IMG/VR virus record: IMGVR_UViG_3300034071_000672
Coordinates: 1 to 37,556 of that record
Source: a virus
DNA length: 37,556 nucleotides
Strand: one strand, 5' to 3'
Below are positions 18,794-27,796 of the stretch, in pieces (the stretch's first letter is position 1; the number at the start of each line of letters is the position of its first letter). Made by a program: the position numbers and the translations under genes. The notes beneath the pieces were generated by a model. The model was not told the DNA's origin, ran no database searches, and saw only the letters and a list, made by a program, of their open reading frames with translations.

Positions 18794-19015
18794 ATGAGTC
18801 CCAAACAACAAGCAGAAGCTATAGAAGTGGAAATCAAGAAGACTTTAGGTTTTCAAATGGACCACTACCGATTTAAGCAGATTGCTAATTATACCCTAGA
18901 TAAAATCATTGCTGAGTACAGAGATATGGATAATTATCTAAACAACAAAACTGTACATAATGCAGTTTTATTTTGGAAAGAAGTAAAACAGCACATCAAT
19001 GAGAAAAGCATGTAA
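18794..19015 (+). CDS. Hypothetical small protein
   Basis: The product has 73 residues. It is helical and charged (MSPKQQAEAIEVEIKKTLGF, ending VKQHINEKSM). It is unrecognised. It probably starts a short transcription unit from the TATATTTG element just upstream. Its end overlaps the next small ORF by 17 bp. Confidence 0.6.
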   Translation: MSPKQQAEAIEVEIKKTLGFQMDHYRFKQIANYTLDKIIAEYRDMDNYLNNKTVHNAVLFWKEVKQHINEKSM

Positions 19016-19148
19016 AAATATTGGAAGAAAGCTTAAGAACACTAACTGTATGAGTAGTAACGAGTTCTTCGCATTCTCTCTTCTCTTTGTCTCCGTATTC
19101 TCCCTGTTAATAGGGATTGTAGTAGATTTATGTGCTATCTTTGAATAA
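18999..19148 (+). CDS. Very small membrane protein (49 residues)
   Basis: A basic N-terminus (MRKACKNIGRKLKNTNCMSS) is followed by one hydrophobic segment, about 22-43 (FFAFSLLFVSVFSLLIGIVV). It overlaps the gene before, and its stop shares a base with the next start (TAATG), which supports translation. An internal ATG at 19050 would give 32 residues. Function is unknown. Confidence 0.55.
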   Translation: MRKACKNIGRKLKNTNCMSSNEFFAFSLLFVSVFSLLIGIVVDLCAIFE

Positions 19149-19345
19149 TGGAGTATACGTTAAGCGAAGAAGGTACAGTCATAGAATTCCATCTGATTGT
19201 AAAGACAATGAAAAAGAACGAAGACTACAAGTTCTACTCAGAGAAAGAAAGAGACAGAGAATTTAAAAAAGCTTTAGGAGAAAAAAACTTACTGCTAGCT
19301 CATCGTTACAAAAAAGACAGCGAAAAAACACCAGAACAACTTTAA
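19148..19345 (+). CDS. Hypothetical small charged protein
   Basis: The product has 65 residues. It is Lys/Glu-rich (YKFYSEKERDREFKKALGEK) and unrecognised. It is the last gene before a terminator. Confidence 0.6.
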   Translation: MEYTLSEEGTVIEFHLIVKTMKKNEDYKFYSEKERDREFKKALGEKNLLLAHRYKKDSEKTPEQL

Positions 19346-19365
19346 ATTAAGAAGAAAATTTAATG

Positions 19366-19391
19366 AAAGCACCTCTAGGGGTGCTTTTTTG
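19366..19391 (+). terminator. Intrinsic terminator
   Basis: AAAGCACC (19366-19373) pairs with GGTGCTTT (19380-19387), followed by further T. It separates the small-gene region from the core operons. Confidence 0.88.
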
Positions 19392-19414
19392 TTTTAAACT
19401 AAACCAACTAAAAT

Positions 19415-21520
19415 ATGCCTAATTCACAACCACAAGAACCACAGGAGCTAATTGCAGCTCTAATCCCCGATGATCCATTTTCAATGGAGTTTATGGAAAC
19501 AGCAAATACCTTACAAGTATCTGCTCACTCACTTGGTAGCTTACCTAAAAGACGAGTAAGGATAGCAAGAGACAAATTTGTATTACACAAAGACCTAAAG
19601 ACTCGCTTAACTAGATTAATTGCTAGTAACTGTAGCGAACAAGCAAAAGCAGTAGCTGAAGACATTCTAAACCTTAAGTATGTTCCTTTAGAAGGTAAGT
19701 ATTGTAACTATCTAGGTTTATCTCAAGCGGACTATACTAAGATTTCTTATCTAGATAAAGACCGTGAAGAAAGACTTGCAGGACAAGAAACTACAATGGA
19801 GATGATTCGTCCTGGAACTGTTGCTAAATTCTATGTACAGAGAAGTAGACGTAGAAGCAGAGAACAGACTCCAGATGATTCTACAGCACAAGATATGATG
19901 ATGGTATTTACCTTAAAGTTGACTGCAAGACATCTAGGCGATAGATTTTATCCTATTGAACGTACAGAAGACGCTGACGTATACTTTATTCAAGAATTCT
20001 GGGACGATTCTCCAACTAAAACTTATTCTTTTAGTTTTAAACAGACTTATCTTTCACACGAAGCAGGAACATTACGTATTCAAAACTCAAGAACTAGAGG
20101 AGCAGATGCGTTTACGTTAACTACTAATGGTGTTATTTTAAATTCAAATAACTGGGAAAGACTCTTAGCAGTAGAATTTGAGAACACTTCAATGACTGTT
20201 AAAGAAGTATGGAACTTTAAGAAGCGTTATCACACTTCCATAGGTAAGATTGTACGTAGGTTATTTGCAGACAAGTATTCAGATAGAGAGGTTACTGCAT
20301 TTGCAGAAGCATATGCCTCTTTGATTACTGTTTCCAATCCTTTGTATGACTTTCAGATTATCGAGGGAGAAGATATTAAAGACGCTTATCACGAAAATAA
20401 TTACTATCAACACTCAGGTACCTTAGGTAATTCTTGTATGCGTTACCAAAACTGTAGGAATTATTTTCAAATCTACACTAAGTACCCAGAGAAAGTAAAG
20501 ATGGCTGTACTTAAAAGATCAAATAAGATTGCTGCTCGTTCTATTATGTGGAATATCGAAGGTAAGTTTATGTTTGACCGTATCTATTATTCAAATGACG
20601 AGACTCATAACTTGCTTAAGAACACACTAATAGGAGCTGGTTATGAAACTTTATTTCAATCAAATAGGAATTTCTCCTTAAACATTGACTTAACAGGTAT
20701 TAATCAGTTTCCTTATGTAGACACTCTTTGTAACTACGACCCTCATAGAATGCTTCTGACAAACCAACATCTTAGGGATGAATATTGGCAGTTTAGATCT
20801 ACTGGAGGTTGTTTTAGTCGCTACAACTCTAGTGAAAGACTAGAATGTTGCATCTGTGGAGATGAGATAAACGAAGACGACTCAACTTATATTACTGCAG
20901 GTGATCATTCAGATTCTTATGCTTGCAGTAGTTGTTATATTTATTGTGAAGCAGACGATTCTTATGTTACTATAGAAGATGACACAGTAGAAACCTATAA
21001 TGTAGAAACGATTCTTACATGTAGATCTCTTAGACTAAATAATGGAGAGTATGCTCATATAAATGACGAACAACTCAGAGAGTATGAAAATGGTTTCGGA
21101 TACTTTATTCTAGATGAAGACTTTTACTTTACTGACGGAAGTGGTTTCTATCACAAGAACGATCCAAATATCCCTGAAGACGCTTATGACTCTCAGGAAG
21201 CTGACAGAAGAGCACAAGAAGAAACTATAAGAATGATAGCACAAGCACGTGCTCTAGGAGAAACAATTGCTCAAACAGAAACTAGTTATACATTCATTAC
21301 AAGTAGTTCTGGAACAACTGGTACATATAATCATATTCCAGTTTTAACTTATCTTAATTCTACTGGTTCAGGTATAAATATACATGGATCTTCATTATCT
21401 TCAGTATCTTTAGTATCTTCATCACTAGCACAGATTAACGAAACAGTCGAAGAAGAAGTAGAATTAGAACCAGAAGAAATGGAGGAAGATCTACAAGATG
21501 AACAACAATTCCTTATTTAA
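19415..21520 (+). CDS. Large phage protein with SGTLGNSCMR motif and zinc-finger-like cluster
   Basis: The product has 701 residues. About 300-430 hold the most distinctive part: YQHSGTLGNSCMRYQNCRNY (331-350), FQIYTKYP and KIAARSIMW. This block recurs in large uncharacterised proteins of many phages; I know no proven function. Residues 478-511 form a Cys cluster (CCIC, then CSSC and C511) that fits a zinc ribbon or treble clef. The C-terminus is Ser-rich, then strongly acidic (EEEVELEPEEMEEDLQDEQQ). No signal or membrane segment. It starts a transcription unit after a terminator. It is followed 24 bp later by the peptidase gene, so the two may act together. Confidence 0.6.
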   Translation: MPNSQPQEPQELIAALIPDDPFSMEFMETANTLQVSAHSLGSLPKRRVRIARDKFVLHKDLKTRLTRLIASNCSEQAKAVAEDILNLKYVPLEGKYCNYLGLSQADYTKISYLDKDREERLAGQETTMEMIRPGTVAKFYVQRSRRRSREQTPDDSTAQDMMMVFTLKLTARHLGDRFYPIERTEDADVYFIQEFWDDSPTKTYSFSFKQTYLSHEAGTLRIQNSRTRGADAFTLTTNGVILNSNNWERLLAVEFENTSMTVKEVWNFKKRYHTSIGKIVRRLFADKYSDREVTAFAEAYASLITVSNPLYDFQIIEGEDIKDAYHENNYYQHSGTLGNSCMRYQNCRNYFQIYTKYPEKVKMAVLKRSNKIAARSIMWNIEGKFMFDRIYYSNDETHNLLKNTLIGAGYETLFQSNRNFSLNIDLTGINQFPYVDTLCNYDPHRMLLTNQHLRDEYWQFRSTGGCFSRYNSSERLECCICGDEINEDDSTYITAGDHSDSYACSSCYIYCEADDSYVTIEDDTVETYNVETILTCRSLRLNNGEYAHINDEQLREYENGFGYFILDEDFYFTDGSGFYHKNDPNIPEDAYDSQEADRRAQEETIRMIAQARALGETIAQTETSYTFITSSSGTTGTYNHIPVLTYLNSTGSGINIHGSSLSSVSLVSSSLAQINETVEEEVELEPEEMEEDLQDEQQFLI

Positions 21521-21544
21521 AAAACAAACTAAAACAAAACAAAA

Positions 21545-22993
21545 ATGACAAAATCTTATGTTAGCAGTTACGTTAACCGACTAGAAAGTATAGACCACAC
21601 TATTAAAGGAGATTTCCCCGTAGATTTTGATCTATTGTTTGATATCATGTATCAACAAAGCCCTACTTATCAACCAGAAATGGAAAGACTAAAGAAAGAT
21701 TGGCTTGTAGAATTGATTTCTAAGATAGAAGGTGTAACAGTAGTAGAAAAGGGAGGGAATATCTATTGCACTAAAGGAGAAGCTGAGTTCTACCCTACTA
21801 TTGTAGGTCATTATGACACAGCTCAAGATTACCATGTAGGTATGCGTATCTTTAAAACAGATCAGTGGATTTTTGGCTTTGATGATGCAACAGGTGAACA
21901 ATGTGGCTTAGGTCTCGATGATTCAGTAGGTGTATGCTTTGCTATCCAAATGCTTAAGATGATGCCTGTATGTAAGGTTTTCTTACCTTATGGCGAGGAA
22001 CGAGGAATTGTAGGTACTAATTGCTGTGATATGTCTTTCTTTGACAACTCACTAGTAGTTACTCAGCTGGATCGTAGGTCTTACACCAATGACTTTATTA
22101 AGTTTACTAATGGAGTTCAGACTTTTAGTCACGATCATTATGAACTAATCCAACCTTTGATGGAGAAGTATGGTTACACTCTTAACTCAGGTACAGCAAC
22201 TGATGTCGGTGGTCTACGTAAAAGAGGACTTAAAGTTTCTTCACATAACTTATCATGTGGTTACTTTAACGAGCACTCAGATACCGAGATAGCTAGTGTA
22301 GGTCTTCTTATCAACGCTTTTAGCTTTGCTTATGAAATGCTTACTATGCTTGCTGAAAGGAACATTCCTCTTACATTTCCTATATACTCTAGGTCAGAAC
22401 TTCCCTACGGAGGATCTAAAGTTAAATCTACATCTATTCCTCTTGGTTATGGTGGTCGTCAAATTCATATGTTTGATGCTGATGACAATGATTGGTACTA
22501 TGATGCAGTAGCTGGAGATTGGGTAGAATCTAAACCTAAAATTATAGATCCTTTTGAGCCATCAGCTTCTACTGGATCTAAAGTAGGTAAACAATCCACT
22601 TATTGGAGCAGAGAAATGCCTTCTGAAATGATAGATGAAGCAGAACTAGAAAAAGACAAAGAGTATGAAACCTACAATGAGTGGATTATGGAATGCTATC
22701 CTGAATACACAGATCCAAAAATCAGAGAGGAACTTAAGTCTTATTCTGTTTTCTTCCCTACAATTAAAGAAATAAGTCAGGATCTGCTGGATGAAATGAT
22801 TATGGATGACATCTGCCCTCATTGTTATGATGAAAGTGGCTTAGTAATTACTAACGATCTTTTACTACACACTTGTTGTCATGCTTGTGAAAGCGTATTT
22901 AACGTAGTTGCAGAAGACCAAGATTACGTAGAATCTAAGATTAAAGAGTGTGTGGAAAGAAAAATTGATTTCCAAGAAATAGCAGACATGTAA
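21545..22993 (+). CDS. Zinc peptidase-like protein (M20/M28 type) with C-terminal zinc ribbon
   Basis: The product has 482 residues. The five metal and catalytic positions of co-catalytic zinc peptidases are visible in order: VGHYDT (H89, D91), GLGLDDS (D125), YGEERG (E151/E152), TQLDRR (D176) and NEHSDTE (H244). GTATDVGGLRKRG is also peptidase-T-like. Relatives are aminopeptidases, tripeptidases and carboxypeptidases that use two Zn. Residues about 260-400 are unrecognised. Near the end, CPHC and CCHAC (about 432-456) make a zinc-ribbon-like pair. Such an intact metallopeptidase in a replication region is unusual. An amidohydrolase of other specificity is also possible. A terminator follows directly. 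Confidence 0.75.
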   Translation: MTKSYVSSYVNRLESIDHTIKGDFPVDFDLLFDIMYQQSPTYQPEMERLKKDWLVELISKIEGVTVVEKGGNIYCTKGEAEFYPTIVGHYDTAQDYHVGMRIFKTDQWIFGFDDATGEQCGLGLDDSVGVCFAIQMLKMMPVCKVFLPYGEERGIVGTNCCDMSFFDNSLVVTQLDRRSYTNDFIKFTNGVQTFSHDHYELIQPLMEKYGYTLNSGTATDVGGLRKRGLKVSSHNLSCGYFNEHSDTEIASVGLLINAFSFAYEMLTMLAERNIPLTFPIYSRSELPYGGSKVKSTSIPLGYGGRQIHMFDADDNDWYYDAVAGDWVESKPKIIDPFEPSASTGSKVGKQSTYWSREMPSEMIDEAELEKDKEYETYNEWIMECYPEYTDPKIREELKSYSVFFPTIKEISQDLLDEMIMDDICPHCYDESGLVITNDLLLHTCCHACESVFNVVAEDQDYVESKIKECVERKIDFQEIADM

Positions 22994-23020
22994 ATGACAG
23001 AAATAGAACACTATGGAGAT

Positions 23021-23050
23021 AGCCTGGAGTCACATCCAGGCTTTCTTTTT
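23021..23050 (+). terminator. Intrinsic terminator
   Basis: AGCCTGGA (23021-23028) pairs perfectly with TCCAGGCT (23035-23042), 6-nt loop, then TTCTTTTT. It lies 28 bp after the peptidase stop and directly before the ATG at 23051. Confidence 0.88.
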
Positions 23051-23275
23051 ATGAAAAAAATGTGGTTGGAAGACCAAATTGACTTGGAAAAAGAGGAAGA
23101 TTCGCTTATCTTTGTAGACCCGCCTAAGATTAATTCGAAGGAAATATTTGCAGGTGTAAACTTTAATTTAATAAAAGAAACAGATGAAAAAGACATTCTA
23201 CGAAGTACTATGGGCACTAGCCAAACAGGAAAAGATGATAGACAGATGGATTTACGAAGAGAAACTTCTGTTTAA
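23051..23275 (+). CDS. Hypothetical small acidic protein
   Basis: The product has 74 residues from ATG 23051 (MKKMWLEDQIDLEKEEDSLI). The frame is open from an ATG at 22994, but those 19 codons are the terminator hairpin itself, so the later start is preferred. The protein is acidic and unrecognised. Its last 92 bp overlap the next gene in another frame, an unusually long overlap, so the C-terminal part could be a by-product. Confidence 0.5.
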   Translation: MKKMWLEDQIDLEKEEDSLIFVDPPKINSKEIFAGVNFNLIKETDEKDILRSTMGTSQTGKDDRQMDLRRETSV

Positions 23276-23732
23276 TGGAACAACTTACAGTTGGACTCCT
23301 AAAGCACTACAAGATCTTGATGTAACTGAGTCTGTTGGTGAGTTATCTGCTCTTGAGAAATTAAAGACTACACACATAAACACTGCTCCTAACAGAGACT
23401 TAAGTATCCCTCCTACATGGTTAGCTGATTTTATTTCTAAGTTCAGTGCTAAGAATCTAGGAGTATCAGGTAAAACAACTGATAAGTCTAGTGTAGTTAA
23501 AAGGTTGATTAAGTTTTTATCTGAGTATGATTACACTCTCGAAGAGATCTCACAAGCCACCGATCTGTATATTAGTACGCTTAAGCAGCAAGGAAGTATT
23601 AAATTCATCAGAGAATGTGGTTACTTTATCTTTAAGAAAGTAGACGGAGTAGATCAAAGCGACTTAGCTAAGTGGTGTGAAGAACTCAAAAATGGTACAG
23701 GACCTGCTTACAATAGTCATCAAATCCTCTAA
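23184..23732 (+). CDS. Hypothetical protein upstream of helicase (possible helicase partner)
   Basis: The product has 182 residues, mostly helical: MKKTFYEVLWALAKQEKMID, then PPTWLADFISKFSAKNLGVS. The C-terminal half has a fold-like run FLSEYDYTLEEISQATDLYI. It stands 2 bp before the DnaB-type helicase gene, where phages often carry a helicase loader or accessory protein. This position is the only support for that idea. Confidence 0.6.
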   Translation: MKKTFYEVLWALAKQEKMIDRWIYEEKLLFNGTTYSWTPKALQDLDVTESVGELSALEKLKTTHINTAPNRDLSIPPTWLADFISKFSAKNLGVSGKTTDKSSVVKRLIKFLSEYDYTLEEISQATDLYISTLKQQGSIKFIRECGYFIFKKVDGVDQSDLAKWCEELKNGTGPAYNSHQIL

Positions 23733-23734
23733 TT

Positions 23735-24850
23735 ATGAACTTTGAAAAGTTAATAAGTCAGATTGAGGGTAACAAGATTATTAAAGAGACAGGTGGCTTA
23801 ACAGCTATCCCTCCTCCATTTCCTCGTTTATCAGAACATTATGGAGGATTTACTAAAGGTTCTATTACTTGTTTAACTGCTGCTTCAGGTGTAGGTAAGT
23901 CAAAGTTTGCTAAATACATGACTATTCTTAACATCATGAAGAAGACACAGAACACAAACATAGTTCCTAAAATCTTCTATTTTGCCTTAGAGGAAAGTGC
24001 TACAGACTTTTGGCTATCATTCCTATCTATGTATATGTATGAGAAACACCGTATTACAATCAGTGTATCTCAACTTAAATCAGTAGGTAATTATACTTTA
24101 AGTAGCGAACTATTAGAAAAGGTAAAGCAAGGAGAGAAGTTCATTAACACACTAGAAAGATCAGTAGAGGTAGTTGACTATATCAGAAATCCCACAGGTA
24201 TGGCTAAGTACGTAAAAGCGTACTTCGAAAATCCTGAGATAGGAGAATACACCTACAAAGAAATAGAAGAAGGTAAGCGTATAATAACAGGTTATACTTA
24301 TAAGTCAGATGACTTGTGGGTGTTCTTTGTATTAGATCATATTAGTCTTTTATCTAATGAGCTAGCTCCTGACACTAAGATGAAGTTATCGTCTTATCAA
24401 ACGTTTGACTTTATGATTAAGGATTATGTTCTTGATATATTTTCTAAGCGTTTTAAGATGGTTAATGTAATCGTCCACCAACAAACACCAGCTTCAGAAA
24501 AGCAAACTTACACTTACAAAGGTCAACTTATGGAAGAGAAGCTAGAACCCTCAATGGAGGAGCTTCACATCAATAAGGGTGTACACCAAGACTACGAAGT
24601 AGTAATAGGTTTGTTTAGTCCTGCTAGATACAACATAGGCACACACAATGGCTATGATGTATCATTACTCGGTAACCACTACAGATCCCTTAAATTCCTA
24701 AAAGATAGATACTTTGGCTTAGAAAACTCAAGCATCGGTCTATACTTTAATGGAGCTAACGGAGAATTTGAAGAGTTACCTAGACCCCAAGAGATGAATA
24801 GCCCTACAGCTAATCACTATGAGAATTTTTTAAGAAAAGCAAAACATTAA
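23735..24850 (+). CDS. Replicative DNA helicase, DnaB type (RecA-like core only)
   Basis: The product has 371 residues. Walker A is ASGVGKSK (50-57). The catalytic Glu region is YFALEES (82-88). Walker B is VFFVLDHIS, with D201. Late in the protein, VIVHQQTP (motif for the sensor Gln) is present, then GNHYRSLKFLKDRYFG with basic residues in arginine-finger position. The N-terminal scaffold domain of bacterial DnaB is missing, as in several phage helicases. It unwinds duplex DNA at the fork using ATP as a hexamer. It stands in an operon with a small acidic protein, a P-loop ATPase and SSB. Confidence 0.9.
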   Translation: MNFEKLISQIEGNKIIKETGGLTAIPPPFPRLSEHYGGFTKGSITCLTAASGVGKSKFAKYMTILNIMKKTQNTNIVPKIFYFALEESATDFWLSFLSMYMYEKHRITISVSQLKSVGNYTLSSELLEKVKQGEKFINTLERSVEVVDYIRNPTGMAKYVKAYFENPEIGEYTYKEIEEGKRIITGYTYKSDDLWVFFVLDHISLLSNELAPDTKMKLSSYQTFDFMIKDYVLDIFSKRFKMVNVIVHQQTPASEKQTYTYKGQLMEEKLEPSMEELHINKGVHQDYEVVIGLFSPARYNIGTHNGYDVSLLGNHYRSLKFLKDRYFGLENSSIGLYFNGANGEFEELPRPQEMNSPTANHYENFLRKAKH

Positions 24851-24852
24851 AA

Positions 24853-25176
24853 ATGATCGAAGAAGAAAAGAACCCTTATTTAGTACAACTCATACGGAAG
24901 ATGTGTGAAGTAATCAACGTAGATTACAACACTATAGACTTTCAAGAAGATGAATGGTATGATAAACATACCTGGACAGAAGAACAAGAAAACGAATACA
25001 TTGTATGGATGTCAGAAGAGCTTTTTAACAACGAAGCTATGAGAGAAGAACTGTTAGAAAACCCTGAGAAAAGTATTATGAATTGTTTCCACGCAGCAGT
25101 ACACTTTGTAGCCAACTTTGGTTGGGATACACTAGGTGATATTGTAGACAACATAGAAGAAAACAAAGTAAAATAA
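24853..25176 (+). CDS. Hypothetical acidic protein
   Basis: The product has 107 residues. It is strongly acidic (DFQEDEWYDKHTWTEEQENE) and helical. It lies between helicase and ATPase genes with 2 and 5 bp gaps, so it is probably a replication accessory protein. No family is recognised. Confidence 0.65.
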   Translation: MIEEEKNPYLVQLIRKMCEVINVDYNTIDFQEDEWYDKHTWTEEQENEYIVWMSEELFNNEAMREELLENPEKSIMNCFHAAVHFVANFGWDTLGDIVDNIEENKVK

Positions 25177-25181
25177 AAAAT

Positions 25182-25874
25182 ATGTCATCAAAACTAATCG
25201 CAATTGTAGGTCCTTCAGGTACAGGTAAATCTACCTCTATTAGGACTCTAGACCCAAAAGAAACCTTTATTATTAACGTAGCACGGAAAGAATTGCCTTT
25301 CAAAGGAGCTGAGAAACTCTACAACCTAGAATCTAAAAATTACATGGAAGTAGACGACATCAACCAAATCACTACCTTGTTACAACAGATTAGCGAGAAA
25401 GCATTACACATTAAGACTATCGTAATGGATGATGCTATCTACTCTATGTCATTTCTTATGATGAAGAAAGCTAACGAAGTAGGCTTTGGTAAGTTTGTTA
25501 ACTTGGCTAAAGACGTAACTAACATGCTTACTACTGCTCGTAAGCTTCGTAATGACCTTAAAGTATTCTACATCACTCATAGCGAAACAATTGAGGATGA
25601 TGGACATATCGTAGGTCAGAAGATTAAGACTATCGGTAAAGCGTTAGACAACCAGATTGTTCTCGAAGGATTGTTTACAATCGCACTTTATACTCACGTA
25701 GGTGAAGATAAAGACGAGAATGCAACTTATCATTTTGTGACTAACCGTTTCCGCAACTATCCTGCTAAGAGCCCAATGGATATGTTCTCAGAAACTTTAA
25801 TCCCTAATGACCTTAACTTAGTATGTCAGTCTATTGACTCCTATTACACAGAAGAAGTAACCAAAACAAAATAA
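25182..25874 (+). CDS. P-loop ATPase, Sak4-like / phage AAA family
   Basis: The product has 230 residues. Walker A is GPSGTGKSTS (9-18). Walker B is IKTIVMDDAIYS. VFYITHSE follows, a sensor-like strand. The size and motif order fit the RecA-like Sak4 single-strand annealing / recombination ATPases often encoded next to phage SSB, as here (20 bp before). It is thought to load on SSB-coated single strands and promote annealing. A different small AAA ATPase is the alternative. Confidence 0.8.
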   Translation: MSSKLIAIVGPSGTGKSTSIRTLDPKETFIINVARKELPFKGAEKLYNLESKNYMEVDDINQITTLLQQISEKALHIKTIVMDDAIYSMSFLMMKKANEVGFGKFVNLAKDVTNMLTTARKLRNDLKVFYITHSETIEDDGHIVGQKIKTIGKALDNQIVLEGLFTIALYTHVGEDKDENATYHFVTNRFRNYPAKSPMDMFSETLIPNDLNLVCQSIDSYYTEEVTKTK

Positions 25875-25893
25875 AAAACAAAAAAAAATTATT

Positions 25894-26733
25894 ATGAAAT
25901 TTGACGAATTAGAAACCAGAGAGCCTTCATCAGGCAAAAAGATGTACACAGGATTTGCTCCTATTCAAATTGTAGCTGTTAACCCTAACAGTAAAGCACT
26001 TGCTGCTTTACTAGGTATTGACGAAGACAAAGTAAAAGAGCCTAACTATGACGGTGAAAACGGAATGCGTTTAGACTTCTGGTATGTAAACCATCCTGAT
26101 TTTAAAACAGACTTACGTGGTAAGTTTTCTTTGTGGGTAAACAATGATACTCGTACCTCTCAAGCAGGTAAGAAACAATTCATTGACAACTTTACTAGAA
26201 CTTCTTGGGCTGAGAACTTGGCTGCTTTGAGTGAAGCACAAGCATCTTTGGATCCTTCTCGTAGAATGGACCTTAAGAGTGTTCGTGAAGCTAAAGGTGG
26301 TGAAGAAACTGTATACTCTTTATTGAAGGCTTATGGTAATATCTCTCCTAAAGAGAAGCCATTTGTATTGGATTCTTGGAATTCTATTGCAAAAGGTAAA
26401 GGTAATGAGTTGGTAGATTTCTTTGCACACTTTAACAAAGCCAACATGGGTGTTAAAGTTCTCTTAGGAATCAAAGACGACAAGTACCAAGATGTATGTA
26501 CTAAAGTATTTGTAAACGTAAACAGTAAAATCACTGATTACGTAGCTAAGCAAGTTACTGGTGAGTACGGCTTTAAGAGTTTTTACGGAAACTTTGACTT
26601 CAAAGAATACACCGAAAACAATGCACCTGCTGCTAACGAAGTAGAAAGTCCTTTTGCTAGTGATATGATGTCATGGGAAAAAAGCGATGTAGCTACTGCT
26701 CCTGTTAGTGATGACGTAGATAGCTTGTTTTAA
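25894..26733 (+). CDS. ssb: Single-stranded DNA-binding protein (phage type)
   Basis: The product has 279 residues. The body contains conserved aromatic and basic residues (LRGKFSLWVNNDTRTSQAGK). The end is acidic and finishes DDVDSLF, the acidic tip with terminal Phe that SSB proteins use to bind partners. The family assignment rests on this tip, on size and on the position behind the Sak4-like ATPase. Its codon use (GGT, CGT, AAC) marks it as highly expressed. It covers single strands during replication and recombination. A strong terminator follows. Confidence 0.75.
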   Translation: MKFDELETREPSSGKKMYTGFAPIQIVAVNPNSKALAALLGIDEDKVKEPNYDGENGMRLDFWYVNHPDFKTDLRGKFSLWVNNDTRTSQAGKKQFIDNFTRTSWAENLAALSEAQASLDPSRRMDLKSVREAKGGEETVYSLLKAYGNISPKEKPFVLDSWNSIAKGKGNELVDFFAHFNKANMGVKVLLGIKDDKYQDVCTKVFVNVNSKITDYVAKQVTGEYGFKSFYGNFDFKEYTENNAPAANEVESPFASDMMSWEKSDVATAPVSDDVDSLF

Positions 26734-26759
26734 TTTTAACTAACTGTTTCATTTTTAAG

Positions 26760-26793
26760 AAAAGGGGTTACATTTGTAGCCCCTTTTTCTTTT
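26760..26793 (+). terminator. Intrinsic terminator enclosing a TACATTTG motif
   Basis: AAAAGGGG (26760-26767) pairs with CCCCTTTT (26780-26787), with the stem extended by TACA/TGTA inside. The T-tract is TTTTTCTTTT. The loop side contains TACATTTG (26769-26776), a perfect TAnnTTTG box, which could also start transcription of the primase operon. Confidence 0.85.
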
Positions 26794-26806
26794 AAAAACC
26801 TTTCTT

Positions 26807-27796
26807 ATGGATCTGACAAGTATAGAAATTAGACCTAACGTACAAACTTTGTACAAGTTATTAGGTCAAGAACAACTCATGGAGTTTTACTTCGGAGAAA
26901 AGATTAACTTTAGAAACAAGTACAAGAATCCTTTCAGATCTGATAAGCATGCAACATGCTTCTTTAAGTGGAGTCAAGGTGGTAATCTTTATTTTATAGA
27001 TTACGCTACTGAGAAAATCCACTACAACTGTATAGACATAGCTCAAATGAGAACTGGTTACGAGTATCCAGACATTCTCTATAAGATTGAGTCTGACTTC
27101 CAACTTAAGAACTTTAGCCTAGAAGACAGGTTAGGTCTTAAAATAGAAGTCGACAGTCTTAAAACAGTTAAACCAGCAGAGGTAAAGCCAGCATCTATTA
27201 AAGTTAAACTTACTCGTTTTACACAAAAAGACTTAGAGTATTGGGCACAGTTCGGAGTAACTCCGAGTATCCTTAAGTTTTTTGACATAAGAAGAGTAGA
27301 CAAAGCTTGGATAGCTGATAACATCTGGTACATTAACAATGACTTTGATCCTTGCTATCGCTACAAAGAGAAAGATAAGTTTAAATTATACCGTCCTTTT
27401 GCAGAAAAGAGAGTAAAGTTTAGAACTAATTTCTTCGGAGGCATGCTAGAAGGATACACACAACTCCCTCACAAAGGAAGTATTCTAGTCATCACTAAAG
27501 GTACTAAAGATGTTATGACCTTACACTCTATTGGAGTTAATGCAGTTGCAGTAAGAAGCGAAACTACACCTATATCGGAAAATGCCTATGAATTGCTTAG
27601 AGCAAGATTCGATAACATATATGTGTGGTTTGATGCAGATAGAGCAGGTATAGAAGGCTCACAGAAAATATCTGAGATGTACGACATACCTGTATTATAC
27701 CATCATGCAAGTCTAGGTAAGGACATTAGTGACATTTATAAAGAACACGGAAAAGATAAATTAATAAAATTATGCCAAGAGTTAAAGATATTGTAA
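26807..27796 (+). CDS. DNA primase, DnaG type (TOPRIM)
   Basis: The product has 329 residues. The N-terminal part NPFRSDKHATCFFKWSQGGN with IHYNCIDIAQM has the shape of the CHC2 primase zinc domain but lacks its full Cys/His set, a common decay in phage primases. The TOPRIM domain holds VITKGTKDVMTLHSIGVNAV (the acidic Glu of bacterial DnaG replaced by Lys in TKG) and YVWFDADRAGIEGSQKISE with the DxD-type pair. It makes RNA primers for replication. It overlaps the DnaA-like gene by 25 bp and heads the polymerase-side operon. Confidence 0.88.
   Translation: MDLTSIEIRPNVQTLYKLLGQEQLMEFYFGEKINFRNKYKNPFRSDKHATCFFKWSQGGNLYFIDYATEKIHYNCIDIAQMRTGYEYPDILYKIESDFQLKNFSLEDRLGLKIEVDSLKTVKPAEVKPASIKVKLTRFTQKDLEYWAQFGVTPSILKFFDIRRVDKAWIADNIWYINNDFDPCYRYKEKDKFKLYRPFAEKRVKFRTNFFGGMLEGYTQLPHKGSILVITKGTKDVMTLHSIGVNAVAVRSETTPISENAYELLRARFDNIYVWFDADRAGIEGSQKISEMYDIPVLYHHASLGKDISDIYKEHGKDKLIKLCQELKIL

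Noticed and set aside
22994-23050. N-terminal extension of the gene at 23051
   Set aside because: The 19 codons are a perfect terminator hairpin with T-tract; starting at 23051 keeps the terminator outside the gene.
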